A stretch of DNA of 33,270 bases from a virus (IMGVR_UViG_3300030101_003463:1-33270), one strand, 5' to 3'; positions 1-7,726 are shown, counted from the first letter of the stretch. The notes: a model not told the origin generated them from the sequence alone. Numbers and translations: made by a program.

Positions 1-137
1 ATGAAGGCAAAGATTTAAATACAATAAGAAAAGCAGTAAAACAAAAATATTTCTTTACTGACAATGATGGCAGATCAGTAGATGCCATACAATTTATAAA
101 ACCAATATTTGATACTACCATAGGTATGCCTGAATGA
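1..137 (+). CDS. C-terminal end of an unidentified phage protein (partial)
   Basis: Reading from base 3, an open frame runs without interruption to a TGA at 135-137 and ends in ...DTTIGMPE. Its start lies outside the window. The stop overlaps the ATG of the next gene (ATGA-type junction at 134-137), the usual coupling in this genome, which is the main reason to treat it as real. The 44 visible residues show no recognisable domain. Its position ahead of a large internal-virion-like gene suggests a late structural gene, but that is inference only. Confidence 0.6.
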   Translation, partial: EGKDLNTIRKAVKQKYFFTDNDGRSVDAIQFIKPIFDTTIGMPE

Positions 138-2374
138 GTGAAAATGAAGAAGAAAATCTAAAAGGTAAAAGTGCTAGTGAAATATTATCATTAATACAAG
201 ATGGTGTTGATGATACTACTATAGAAGATGTACCATTTATTGGTAAAACATTAGGTGCAGTTGTTGATGTCGCAGGAGATGTTGTAGATGCTTACAAAGG
301 CACTAAAGTACCAATTGAATATCCTGATGCAAAAGAAGTTACTGAAATAGATATTGGTTTTTGGGAAGATTTAATACCAAGTGCAAAAGGTTTATTTGTC
401 AGGTCAGATGCTGGTAAAGCAGAAATCATAAAAGATACATATGAAGCAGATGAAAGATTTGGTGGAGCTTATGTTGATAAATTCAATAACCCACTAATTT
501 TATGGCAAAATAAACCTTATTATATTAATAAACCCGGTTTTACAGAATTAGATTTTAATAATGTTCTATCAGAAATTATTAAATTTTATCCAGCAAGTAA
601 ATTTGTAAGTGGTGCAAAAAACATAGGTGGAATACTTAAAAGAGGAATACCAGCATATGGTGGTACTGAAATAGCCAATATAATTGCAGAAGAAAACATA
701 GCACCAGAAGTTGCAAAAGAAAAAAATATTGCAGAAAGAGTTGGCGAAGTTGCAACAAGCACTGGAATAGGTGTTGGAACAGATATTGTAGCACCACCAG
801 TTGCTAAAGTAGTTGGTAAAGGTGTTAAGGCTATAATACCTGATAAATTAATTAGTAATTTACCAAGATTAACACCAGAAGTTTATGAAACGGTTACTAA
901 ATCAAAATTTATGTTAACAAAAGGTCAAGCAGGTACAAAACCACCTACGAAAGCAGATTCAGGTGATGCTCAGGCACAAGCATCAAGACAAATAATGGAA
1001 GAAGATAGAATAAGATATTCTAAAGATGATGGTGCTGAAATATTAACTGGATTTGATGAAGCACAACTAGATCAAATAAGAACTGAGGCAGATAAATTAA
1101 CTAAAGAAATGGGAACTGGCAAAGTTGTTGGTCTAGAAAAAAAGGATATTCCAATTGAATCTGCAACATCTATAAAAAATATTGTTTCAGATATAGCTGA
1201 TAAAAAACAAAAAACAGCAAGAGATTTATATACAAATAATGCTATTAGTCAATTAACAATAACACCTGAAGGTGTTAATAGATTTGCTACAAATGCTCTT
1301 GATAATTTATCTGAACTCAAATTTGGACAATTTACAATGTCCCAAATGCCATTATTAAGCAAAGTTAAATCTGATTTAACAAGAATAAAAAAATTAAGTG
1401 CTAATCCAAGATTTAAACAACAATCATTTAATGTTTTAAGAGATTATCAAATGCAATTAAACTCTTTAAGAAAAATTGCACAAGGTAAAAATCCAAGTTC
1501 TCAAGAAGCGTTAGCTATAGATAATGTCAAAAAAACATTAGATAATTTCATCACAGAAGGCATAGATAACGCATTTATAGTTGGTGACCAAGAAATAATA
1601 GATAATTTGTTAAAAGCAAACAAATCATATAGAGAATATATGAATTTGACAGGACAAAATGTAAGAGGCAAAGATAGAGTACAAACTGCAACAAATACAA
1701 TTTTACAAAAATTGACAGACCCTAGATTAGATGCTGATGCAGTTGTAAATATTTTCTTTGGTCATTCAAAATTTAATCCACCATCAGTAATGAATAATGT
1801 TTTAACAGAAATACAAAAAAATATACCAAAAGAACAATTTAAAGAAGTTATTGCACTTGTAAAAGATGGTGTATTGACAAGAGCATTTTCAGGTAAAGGT
1901 GATTCAGGTGTTACAAGAACAAATATAGTAAATAATTACAATGATATATTTAAAAGGAATAAAAATTTAATAAACAGATTGTTTTCAGAAACAGAATTAA
2001 ACAGAATAAAAGAATTTAAAGATAATGTTTTACCTACATTGTGGGCAGAACTAAAAATGAATCCACCAAATACTGCAAATACTTTGTTATTTGCATTAAT
2101 GAATAAAGGATTATTAAATTATGCTGGTAAAATACCATTCGTAGGAGAAATGGTTAGTCCACAAACATTTAAAGAATTAGGCACTAAAAGTAGAGCTAGT
2201 GATGCTGTAAGAGGATATTTACAAAGAAAAAAAGCTCCACTATTTTCAACATCTATTCAAGCAACTATAAGAACAGAAGATGATAATGATGAACTTACTA
2301 AATTTTTAGATGATATATCATCATCAGGTAAAAAAAAGATATTAGAAACTATTGATACTGGAGATGTTGAGTGA
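134..2374 (+). CDS. Large internal-virion/ejection-type protein of unknown function
   Basis: A 746-residue protein with no enzymatic motif that I can place. The N-terminal third has Ala/Gly/Val-rich stretches (around residues 35-55 and 200-235) that could be weak membrane-interacting helices. The rest looks largely helical and charged. Around residue 260 is an LTKGQAGT motif followed by a Gln/Glu-rich segment (AQAQASRQIMEEDRIRY). I associate this LTxGQA...E pattern with large virion-internal phage proteins. It lies at the end of a rightward late block, directly before a holin-like gene, with a 4-base overlap on each side. An ejection or internal core protein is the best guess. A tail-associated protein is possible. 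Confidence 0.6.
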   Translation: MSENEEENLKGKSASEILSLIQDGVDDTTIEDVPFIGKTLGAVVDVAGDVVDAYKGTKVPIEYPDAKEVTEIDIGFWEDLIPSAKGLFVRSDAGKAEIIKDTYEADERFGGAYVDKFNNPLILWQNKPYYINKPGFTELDFNNVLSEIIKFYPASKFVSGAKNIGGILKRGIPAYGGTEIANIIAEENIAPEVAKEKNIAERVGEVATSTGIGVGTDIVAPPVAKVVGKGVKAIIPDKLISNLPRLTPEVYETVTKSKFMLTKGQAGTKPPTKADSGDAQAQASRQIMEEDRIRYSKDDGAEILTGFDEAQLDQIRTEADKLTKEMGTGKVVGLEKKDIPIESATSIKNIVSDIADKKQKTARDLYTNNAISQLTITPEGVNRFATNALDNLSELKFGQFTMSQMPLLSKVKSDLTRIKKLSANPRFKQQSFNVLRDYQMQLNSLRKIAQGKNPSSQEALAIDNVKKTLDNFITEGIDNAFIVGDQEIIDNLLKANKSYREYMNLTGQNVRGKDRVQTATNTILQKLTDPRLDADAVVNIFFGHSKFNPPSVMNNVLTEIQKNIPKEQFKEVIALVKDGVLTRAFSGKGDSGVTRTNIVNNYNDIFKRNKNLINRLFSETELNRIKEFKDNVLPTLWAELKMNPPNTANTLLFALMNKGLLNYAGKIPFVGEMVSPQTFKELGTKSRASDAVRGYLQRKKAPLFSTSIQATIRTEDDNDELTKFLDDISSSGKKKILETIDTGDVE

Positions 2375-2538
2375 AGAAACCAACAGTACAAGAAATTCAT
2401 GTAACATTAGAGAAACATATTGCTGTTACAGAGGAAAGATGGATAGAAACAATATTAAGAATTAAACGTATTGAACATATAATGATAGCAACTTCGGGAA
2501 CTGCGATTGTTTTATTGATTGGTTTGCTATTGAGGTAA
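2371..2538 (+). CDS. Small single-helix membrane protein, holin/XhlA-like
   Basis: A 55-residue protein starting at a GTG that overlaps the preceding stop. The N-terminal half is charged and helical, with Trp24 in an EERWIETILRIKRIEH segment. The C-terminal half is one hydrophobic helix (about residues 38-54, ending in LLIGLLLR). A charged amphipathic helix followed by a single transmembrane segment resembles XhlA-type haemolysin/holin proteins. Its place before another membrane-anchored gene at the end of the late operon fits a lysis role. No endolysin is visible in the window, so function is inferred from topology and position only. Confidence 0.6.
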   Translation: MKKPTVQEIHVTLEKHIAVTEERWIETILRIKRIEHIMIATSGTAIVLLIGLLLR

Positions 2539-2541
2539 TAT

Positions 2542-3297
2542 ATGGAATTTGTAACAGCCACACTCACAGGCATTGCATTAGTAAAACAATCAGTAAATTT
2601 CATAAAAGAAAATATTAATACCGTAAATGACATAAAAGGCATTGCTCAACAAATAGATGGTTTTTTTGAGGGCGAAGCACAAATGAATAAGAAACAAGGC
2701 AAAGGTCTTGGTCTTAAAGAACAATTTGGTATTGAATCTACTGCATCAGATTTTATAGATAGAAAACTACTTGAAGAACAAAGGCAAGAATTAAAAAATA
2801 TAATAAATCTACGTTTCGGACCTACTGCTTGGGACCAAATAATAAAAGAACGAGCAGATAGAATAAACGAAGTAAAAGAACAACAGAGATTAGCAAAGGT
2901 AGAGGCAAGGCAAAAACAAAAAGAACTAATAGATGCCATACAAACCATGGGTATTGTATTTTGCATAATAGCAGTAATAGCCTTAACCATAGGATTATAT
3001 ATTAAGGCTTACGCATCAGAACTTGCGTATGAATATAAACCAAGAGATTATACAAGAAATCAAAAAATACACCAAGGTAAAATAGATGTTCCAAAATTTA
3101 CAACTTGTAGATTAAAAAAACGTATTACATCAAAATATACACAAAAAAAAGCCTGTATTTATGAGGGTGGTAATAAAACGTTTACCATGATGATTGAAAC
3201 TTGGTGTCCAAAGAAATATAAATGTGTATATGACCCAAATGGTACCGAACCTGACATTGACAAGGTTATGGATAGTCTTAGAAGTATAAAAGATTAG
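2542..3297 (+). CDS. Membrane-anchored coiled-coil protein, conserved in marine phages
   Basis: A 251-residue protein. Residues 1-100 are helical with a hydrophobic start (TATLTGIALV). Residues about 105-133 form a highly charged coiled coil (RADRINEVKEQQRLAKVEAR). A strong transmembrane segment follows at about 136-155 (GIVFCIIAVIALTIGLYI). The C-terminal domain after it is basic and holds four cysteines (in TTCRLKK, KKACIYE, TWCPKKYKC) that may form disulfides if it faces the periplasm. The gene sits 3 bases after the holin-like gene and ends the rightward block. The architecture recalls proteins I associate with marine phage lysis/structural regions, but I cannot assign a function. A spanin-like or virion membrane role is speculation. 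Confidence 0.6.
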   Translation: MEFVTATLTGIALVKQSVNFIKENINTVNDIKGIAQQIDGFFEGEAQMNKKQGKGLGLKEQFGIESTASDFIDRKLLEEQRQELKNIINLRFGPTAWDQIIKERADRINEVKEQQRLAKVEARQKQKELIDAIQTMGIVFCIIAVIALTIGLYIKAYASELAYEYKPRDYTRNQKIHQGKIDVPKFTTCRLKKRITSKYTQKKACIYEGGNKTFTMMIETWCPKKYKCVYDPNGTEPDIDKVMDSLRSIKD

Positions 3298-3298
3298 A

Positions 3299-3330
3299 TG
3301 GTAAGACTATTCGCCTAGCTTATCTTACCA
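3299..3330 (+). terminator. Stem-loop between convergent transcription units
   Basis: A perfect 8-base inverted repeat, TGGTAAGA (3299-3306) and TCTTACCA (3323-3330), with a 16-base loop, begins just after the stop of the rightward gene. The next genes are on the opposite strand, so it lies where transcription should end. It lacks a downstream T-run on the plus strand, so it is not a classical intrinsic terminator. It could instead be an RNA processing or stability hairpin. Confidence 0.4.
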
Positions 3331-3331
3331 C

Positions 3332-3360
3332 GGTTGGGGTGGGGCTGGGAGAAAACAATT
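3332..3360 (+). other. G-rich tract fused to an orphan ribosome-binding leader
   Basis: Bases 3332-3349 read GGTTGGGGTGGGGCTGGG, conspicuous in so AT-rich a genome and potentially able to form a two-tetrad G-quadruplex. The tract runs directly into GGGAGAAAACAATT (3347-3360). This matches the ribosome-binding leader in front of many genes here (GGGAGAAAACAATG) except that ATG is ATT. Only eight codons follow before a TAA. It may be the remnant of a lost gene's leader or a very short AUU-initiated peptide. No function is established. Confidence 0.35.
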
Positions 3361-3384
3361 ATTTTCCAAGGCGACCCAAGCTAA

Positions 3385-3648
3385 TTATTTTGCCATTCTA
3401 CATTGTCTAATGAATTTTGCAAAAACATTTCTAAAGAACTGGTGGTAACATGAATGTTTATATAGTTCTGTTGTACTATTTTCTGCCAAAAATTTAACAA
3501 AATTATCTAAATTTGTTTTTGATTTTATCATTAGTTTTATAATGTGATAACCTCTTTTATAATCACAATTATTGTAGGCATCTAATAAAAAATCATAAAT
3601 AGTATTTTTACCTTTTAGAATATTCATTATCGTCATTCTGTCCTCCAT
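3385..3648 (-). CDS. Hypothetical small protein, distal end of the leftward operon
   Basis: An 87-residue basic protein (ending KFIRQCRMAK), predicted mostly helical, with no domain I recognise. It overlaps the gene upstream on the same strand by 16 bases and is the last gene of the leftward block before the convergent boundary. The ORF begins MEDRMTIMNIL; starts at Met5 or Met8 are equally possible. The coupling supports reality; function is unknown. Confidence 0.5.
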   Translation of the reverse strand: MEDRMTIMNILKGKNTIYDFLLDAYNNCDYKRGYHIIKLMIKSKTNLDNFVKFLAENSTTELYKHSCYHQFFRNVFAKFIRQCRMAK

Positions 3649-3878
3649 AATCTTACACCAATTACTTTTTTTCCCTTATATATTTTATCGTAATTATAAA
3701 TCTGTCTACTTGTATATTTATACGAAAGTTTTTTAAATGCTCTTACATATCTTTGCACCTCAGTAGCCATCAAGAACTTACCTTCAAAATAAATACTATC
3801 TCCTATTTCCATTTTTTTGACAGTATCAACCTCAACAGAAAATTGTGGTGGTATTGGTATATTTTTTTCAATCTTCAT
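3633..3878 (-). CDS. Small conserved phage protein (MKIEKNIPIP family, DUF7303-like)
   Basis: An 81-residue protein starting MKIEKNIPIP and ending GVRLWRTE. In the middle it carries MEIGDSIYFEG, and a charged segment (RAFKKLSYKYTSRQI) follows. The pattern (MKIEKNIPIP, then MExGDS, then a C-terminal R-[IVL]-W-R motif) matches a small phage family that I recall as DUF7303. I chose the ATG at 3878, one base after the stop of the upstream gene, rather than the upstream in-frame GTG at 3896, because of that tight coupling and the family's usual N-terminus. Biochemical role unknown. Confidence 0.65.
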   Translation of the reverse strand: MKIEKNIPIPPQFSVEVDTVKKMEIGDSIYFEGKFLMATEVQRYVRAFKKLSYKYTSRQIYNYDKIYKGKKVIGVRLWRTE

Positions 3879-3879
3879 T

Positions 3880-4044
3880 TTAATCAACCAATTCACACAT
3901 TGTTATTTTATGTTTATCGTCAATTAACATTTCTAATTCATCTGTTGATTTTGCCTCAACCATGATTGTTACATATTTACCATGGTCAGGCATATCTGGT
4001 AGATTATCAAATAAACGAATTTTAACAAAATATCTGTTTTCCAT
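3880..4044 (-). CDS. Hypothetical 54-residue protein
   Basis: A short acidic protein (MENRYFVKIRLFDNL ... MCELVD) easily missed because of its length. It starts at an ATG 4 bases after the stop of the gene at 4049-4273, with an AGGA ribosome-binding site about 8 bases upstream. It ends one base before the next start. The perfect fit between neighbours is strong evidence that it is coding. The predicted beta-rich start followed by a helix (KSTDELEMLID) matches no family I know. Confidence 0.65.
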   Translation of the reverse strand: MENRYFVKIRLFDNLPDMPDHGKYVTIMVEAKSTDELEMLIDDKHKITMCELVD

Positions 4045-4048
4045 AATA

Positions 4049-4273
4049 TTATCCTACAATTAAATTTACAAGAGGTCGTGCCTCTGGTTTACAAACTGCA
4101 TAGATTGCAACTCTAGCAATTTTATTCTTATCTAATATTTGTTGCTTTATATTTTTGGCATGGTCTAAATCAGTACAATCAATCTTATTATACTGACCTC
4201 TACCAAGAAATTCAGTAACAGTATAATGATTTATATTTTGTAATAATTCTTTTTCATAGTCTTGATAAGTCAT
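4049..4273 (-). CDS. Small conserved phage protein of unknown function
   Basis: A 74-residue protein containing HYTVTEFLGRGQYNKIDC and DLDHAKNIKQQILD, then a strand-like IARVAIYAVCKPEARP. It resembles small unannotated marine-phage proteins, but no function is known to me. Its start has the full GGGAGAAAACAATG leader used throughout this phage, and a promoter-like sequence lies upstream at 4308-4335, so it probably begins a short leftward unit of four genes (4273 to 3385). Confidence 0.6.
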   Translation of the reverse strand: MTYQDYEKELLQNINHYTVTEFLGRGQYNKIDCTDLDHAKNIKQQILDKNKIARVAIYAVCKPEARPLVNLIVG

Positions 4274-4307
4274 TGTTTTCTCCCAAAAAACGTTGTTTTA
4301 TAATTAC

Positions 4308-4335
4308 AAGGTATCAAAATTAGTAGTAATGTAAA
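4308..4335 (-). promoter_or_regulatory. Promoter-like sequence for the 4273-3385 leftward unit
   Basis: On the minus strand TTTACA (4330-4335) is followed after 16 bases by TACCTT (4308-4313). The -10 match is weak, but spacing and sequence resemble the other leftward promoters at 6205-6233, 8138-8165, 11194-11221 and 30374-30401. It lies in a gap of about 140 bases upstream of a gene with the standard leader. Confidence 0.35.
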
Positions 4336-4367
4336 CCAATTTATGCAATATTTGTATTGCATCTGTT

Positions 4368-4405
4368 TTGGGGTGGTTTTGTTCTCGGTTCATTTACCAC
4401 CCCAA
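4368..4405. terminator. Strong hairpin between two leftward genes
   Basis: A perfect 10-base stem, TTGGGGTGGT (4368-4377) with ACCACCCCAA (4396-4405), and an 18-base loop. On the plus strand it is followed by TTCTTTTT. In the transcribed minus direction it comes just after the stop of the lipoprotein gene but lacks a following U-run. It probably ends or stabilises the leftward transcript, with a new promoter just beyond it (4308-4335). Confidence 0.5.
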
Positions 4406-4411
4406 TTCTTT

Positions 4412-4684
4412 TTAGTTATAATCTTTATATGTAGGGGCACATTGAACCTCTACAACAATAGGTACATATCGGTCTGTAACTTTAACACGACCATGATAAA
4501 GAACTGGTCTTAATTTAACAGAACGACAATCTTCTATAGCATTTATAACTTCTTGCCTATTCATCTGGAACATTTCTTTGTTATATACCATTTTGATGTT
4601 ATTTGAAGGTTGGCTACTGCTACAAGCAGTAACCAAACCAGTTAATATAATATACAAGAAAGGCTTTTTATATCGTTTAAGCAT
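4412..4684 (-). CDS. Small lipoprotein
   Basis: A 90-residue protein with a clear lipoprotein signal: basic MLKRYKK, hydrophobic PFLYIILTGLV, then lipobox LVTAC with Cys21, followed by SSSQPSNN. The mature part is short, with two further cysteines (EDCRSV, VQCAPT), and has no domain I know. It should be lipidated and held in a cell membrane of the host. It overlaps the end of the DUF932 gene by 8 bases and is cotranscribed with it. Early leftward placement argues against a spanin subunit and allows a host-surface role such as superinfection exclusion, but that is inference. Confidence 0.65.
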   Translation of the reverse strand: MLKRYKKPFLYIILTGLVTACSSSQPSNNIKMVYNKEMFQMNRQEVINAIEDCRSVKLRPVLYHGRVKVTDRYVPIVVEVQCAPTYKDYN

Positions 4685-5579
4685 CTTCTAGCTCCTTCCA
4701 GTTCTTGGTTTCAACCATTTCTGATACCAATTTCTGTCTGTCTACTTGAACAAGATATTTTTTGGTATCGTTTCTATTTATATCTGTAAGATGTGTAGAC
4801 CATGCTGTTGCTGATTGATATGCACACCATAGAGAGCCTTTTGCATCATTCCTACCATAATCACCCTTACCATGTATTTGGGTTACCTCTTCGTTATATA
4901 ACCCCATTAAAATGGCTAATTGTTTTTGGTTGGTTTCTGATACACCTGCCAATCTGCTACCTTTTGAAAGATTTTGTTTGGCAATAGTGTTTTCAAATAG
5001 TTTCTTTATCTGTACATCTTCAACAGATATATCCCACCATCTTTTAAATCTTTCAGTTTCATCGGTAACTGCTTTTACAGCATTGACAATCTTTTTATTT
5101 GATTGGTCAATATCAAATGATTTTGTATGTCTATTTGATGTATATGCCAATTTTTGACCAGTAACCAATGTATTGAAACAAACATGATTTAACCAACCAA
5201 AGAAAGATTGAAATTTCCATCTACCATTATATGAGTTTCTAGCAACATATTTTAATGAAAGATTATGGTCGCCAATCTGAGTGGTTTTTTCTGGTAATAA
5301 TACCTCCATCTTTGCCATGGCACCATTCTCATAAGAGTCAATTTTGACTTCTGCATTTTCTAAGGTAAGACCACCATTTTTCATTTCTTGTAATGCACCT
5401 TGAAATGCTTGTTTATGTAAGATTGGTTTATATTTAGATTTAATAATACCAAGTGGAGTATCTGTATCGGTTCTAACCAATTTTCTACCCATTTCTGTAG
5501 GTATTCCCTCAATATCTTGAATATCTATTGAGAAGTTTATTTTTTCCATTTCTTCTTCAAATAATTTAGTATTTAACAT
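4677..5579 (-). CDS. DUF932 phage/plasmid-like protein
   Basis: A 300-residue protein of the DUF932 (phage/plasmid-like, TIGR03299-type) family. Visible signatures are the N-terminal PLGIIKSKYKPILHKQAFQ, the central EVLLPEKTTQIGD and SLKYVARNSYNGRWKFQSFF, then LNHVCFNTLV, a charged helical segment (TDETERFKRWWDIS) and a C-terminal GDYGRNDAKGSLWCAYQSAT with ATAWSTH. Length is near the family norm. The family is common in phages and plasmids; its biochemical role is unsettled. The start has an AAAGGGAGAAACAAATG leader. A hairpin with a T-run lies just upstream (5604-5627), so its expression may depend on read-through. Confidence 0.8.
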   Translation of the reverse strand: MLNTKLFEEEMEKINFSIDIQDIEGIPTEMGRKLVRTDTDTPLGIIKSKYKPILHKQAFQGALQEMKNGGLTLENAEVKIDSYENGAMAKMEVLLPEKTTQIGDHNLSLKYVARNSYNGRWKFQSFFGWLNHVCFNTLVTGQKLAYTSNRHTKSFDIDQSNKKIVNAVKAVTDETERFKRWWDISVEDVQIKKLFENTIAKQNLSKGSRLAGVSETNQKQLAILMGLYNEEVTQIHGKGDYGRNDAKGSLWCAYQSATAWSTHLTDINRNDTKKYLVQVDRQKLVSEMVETKNWKELEDA

Positions 5580-5603
5580 TTGTTTCTCCCTTTTAAGTTA
5601 AAT

Positions 5604-5627
5604 GAAAAGAGGTGGCTTTATGCCACC
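5604..5627 (-). terminator. Intrinsic terminator-like hairpin inside the leftward operon
   Basis: On the minus strand GGTGGC-ATAAA-GCCACC (5611-5627) is followed directly by TCTTTTC (5604-5610), a compact stem with a U-rich tail. It overlaps the stop codon of the 5618-6169 gene and precedes the leader of the DUF932 gene, so it may terminate part of the transcripts and set the ratio of the genes on each side. Confidence 0.6.
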
Positions 5628-6169
5628 CCTGCTAGTTGAAATAGTTTTTTATGTCGATATGGAAGGTTTAGGTCATAACAAATTGAACCACCTTGGTACA
5701 TTTCGTCATTTTCTATACCCTCTGCCTGTAAAATCCATCTGATTGCAGTTCTATAATTTTTGGCACCTAATTTACAAGTATCTTTAATTCTTTTTGCAAA
5801 TTCTTTAACCTTTCTTTTATCTGCAATTCTCTGTTCTTCAACAGCCTTTGTTGATTCTTTACCCCAGTATTCAACCATTATTTCTAGTTCTTCTAAGGTA
5901 TGTTCATCTGGGTCAACCCTAACTCTTGAACCAGTAGCAGATTTGCCAAGTTCAGAAATCATGGTAACACATTCGTCTTTCTTATAATCAGTAATTGTTG
6001 TTATACCAAATTCTGCCAATCTATCTAATTCAGAAAAAGGTATTACCTCTGGAACCTCACAGTACATAATGTTAGGGTCTGTATTTGCCCTAACCATATC
6101 CATGTGTTTCTTATTTATCTTTTCTATATAAGATTTAAGTTCTAGTTGGTCTTTAGTGTATTTTATCAT
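5618..6169 (-). CDS. Hypothetical 183-residue phage protein
   Basis: A charged, mostly helical protein. It has a moderately conserved-looking start (ELKSYIEKINKKHMDMVRANTDPNIMYCEVPEVIPFSEL), a long acidic/basic coiled-coil-like middle (DEHTLEELEIMVEYWGK, ADKRKVKEFAKRIKDTCKL), and a C-terminal end rich in aromatic residues (YRTAIRWILQAEGIENDEM). I recognise no enzyme motif. It carries a GGGAGAAAACAAATG leader and one of the best leftward promoters lies upstream (6205-6233). It is thus the first gene of a unit continuing into DUF932 and the lipoprotein. Confidence 0.6.
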   Translation of the reverse strand: MIKYTKDQLELKSYIEKINKKHMDMVRANTDPNIMYCEVPEVIPFSELDRLAEFGITTITDYKKDECVTMISELGKSATGSRVRVDPDEHTLEELEIMVEYWGKESTKAVEEQRIADKRKVKEFAKRIKDTCKLGAKNYRTAIRWILQAEGIENDEMYQGGSICYDLNLPYRHKKLFQLAGVA

Positions 6170-6204
6170 TTGTTTTCTCCCATAAAAAATTTAATGATAG
6201 TTAC

Positions 6205-6245
6205 ATAGTAATTTCTATAATTATAAAAGTCAACACATAAAAGGT
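6205..6245 (-). promoter_or_regulatory. Leftward promoter with the shared 17-base element
   Basis: On the minus strand TTGACT (6228-6233) and TACTAT (6205-6210) are 17 bases apart, a good sigma70-type promoter. The -35 is embedded at the 3' end of ACCTTTTATGTGTTGAC (6229-6245). That sequence recurs with 1-2 substitutions at 11221-11237 (plus) and 30397-30413 (minus), suggesting a regulator site covering the -35. Confidence 0.65.
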
Positions 6246-6276
6246 ATTTTTTTTACAATTATAGAAATATTTTATT

Positions 6277-7524
6277 TTAAGATTTTAAATTATAATCTTT
6301 TTCAATAATCCCAAGGTCTGCATTTCCTGCGATACAAGATTTAATCCATATCTTTCTTTTGATAGTACCATCAATATCTCGTAGTCTTCGGTAGTGTCCA
6401 CGTCTTGTATGTTGTCTCTTTGGATTACCTTTACCTTGAAACCTCGTCTTGTAGACCTTTCTAACCTTATTGGCAGATAAATCTATATCAAGTATTTTAT
6501 ATTCGTTTCTTGGTACTCTTTTACCTAATTTGGTATGGATAATTTTATCATTTGGTTGCACAACCTCTTGAGTATGTAAACTTTGATTTAATAAAGAGAA
6601 TAAAGATATAAGAAACCTTGTATCGCCTTCTGTTGAGGTAATAAGATTGCTCTCGTGTGCCTGTATCTCTTCGGTTGTATATCCCTCTTTAAATTTCCAA
6701 GATGGTACAGACCAATGCATTGATGCAGATTGTGCAATAGATAATCTGTAACATATATCTTTAAGACAATTAAATTCGTGAGATTTATTGTATTTTACCA
6801 TTTTCAACAAATGATTAAATTGGTCATCATTTGATGTTAATTTGGTATTTAAAACAAATTTCTCAGGACAATATTCCATGAAATACCAACCACCTAAGAA
6901 TTTTGAACCAATCGCCAATGCCTTAACTTTAAATTCATCAGAATTTGCAATTCTACTACCTCTAGGTAATTCATCAAGAAGTTCAACCTTTGCAAGTTCG
7001 TCATCAAAGTTTGGTAATTCTTCATGGATAATTTGGCACATTGTCGGTGAATAGAATTTTTTATTTATAATTCTACCAAAATCAGATGCCACATTTTCGT
7101 CATCTATAAAGAACCAAGACTCATATAGAAAATAACTATCATCTAATACATCAGTAAATTTTGATATATGATAACCGACCCTATCAGGTGTCTCGTCTTT
7201 TAATTTAAATTTCTTTGGTGTTTTATCCCAATAATCTTTCATATAATTTTGTCTTGCTTCTTCGTCCCATTCAATCCAAAGATTATCAAAAGGCATTTTC
7301 ATATCTTCTAACATCTCTAGTAAAATTGATGGTTTCTTTAATGAAATATCAAAGGCATTTTCTACCAATTTAGGAGTAAGAACAAACTTCTGAGCATCTA
7401 CAAATGCTTTTTGTTTCTTTCTTATCATTTCATCGGCAATCTTGCCCCCTTGATAGAGGGCGATTGCTCTTTTGGGTTGTGTAAACCCTGATAAAATTTC
7501 TGAACAAAGTATAGGTCTAGACAT
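6277..7524 (-). CDS. Hypothetical 415-residue phage protein
   Basis: A large protein of the early leftward block. Features are an N-terminal region with FVLTPKLVENAFDISLKKPS and PFDNLWIEWDEE, a central part with ASMHWSVPSW, and a basic C-terminal tail with RRGHYRRLRDIDGTIKRKIW and then GNADLGIIEKDYNL. I have the impression of having seen a C-terminal RGHYR...W...GN..LG...Y pattern in unannotated phage proteins, but I know no function. No catalytic motif is evident. The start, with a GGGAGAAATACAATG leader, overlaps the end of the upstream gene by 8 bases. It is the largest gene in the leftward arm. Confidence 0.6.
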   Translation of the reverse strand: MSRPILCSEILSGFTQPKRAIALYQGGKIADEMIRKKQKAFVDAQKFVLTPKLVENAFDISLKKPSILLEMLEDMKMPFDNLWIEWDEEARQNYMKDYWDKTPKKFKLKDETPDRVGYHISKFTDVLDDSYFLYESWFFIDDENVASDFGRIINKKFYSPTMCQIIHEELPNFDDELAKVELLDELPRGSRIANSDEFKVKALAIGSKFLGGWYFMEYCPEKFVLNTKLTSNDDQFNHLLKMVKYNKSHEFNCLKDICYRLSIAQSASMHWSVPSWKFKEGYTTEEIQAHESNLITSTEGDTRFLISLFSLLNQSLHTQEVVQPNDKIIHTKLGKRVPRNEYKILDIDLSANKVRKVYKTRFQGKGNPKRQHTRRGHYRRLRDIDGTIKRKIWIKSCIAGNADLGIIEKDYNLKS

Positions 7525-7726
7525 TGTATTTCTCCCAAAATAAATCCCACATTTCTTTTACTTTTTCATCAAGACCAGTAGAGGGAATGAAATTATAATT
7601 CTTTTCCCTTTTTTCTTCTGCCCTTAATTGTGCCTCTTGTAAGGTATCAGAGTCTTTAATAATCTCAGCCACCTCTACATCAATAAATTTATCTTCTAAA
7701 TCTAGTATATATGAACTCATACCCAT
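7517..7726 (-). CDS. Hypothetical small acidic protein
   Basis: A 69-residue protein (MGMSSYILDLEDKFIDVEV ... MWDLFWEKYNV), rich in acidic residues and predicted helical, with an aromatic C-terminus. It overlaps the following 415-residue gene by 8 bases and its start shares one base with the stop of the upstream gene. An AAAGGAGAAA ribosome-binding site precedes the start. No family recognised. The acidic character could suit an inhibitor or partner protein, which is speculation. Confidence 0.55.
   Translation of the reverse strand: MGMSSYILDLEDKFIDVEVAEIIKDSDTLQEAQLRAEEKREKNYNFIPSTGLDEKVKEMWDLFWEKYNV

Noticed and set aside
2397-2990. Minus-strand open frames (81 and 114 residues) opposite the lysis-type genes
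   Set aside because: They are antisense to two coupled genes with membrane segments; the hydrophobic, Phe/Ser/Cys-rich translations are typical of shadows of AT-rich coding DNA.
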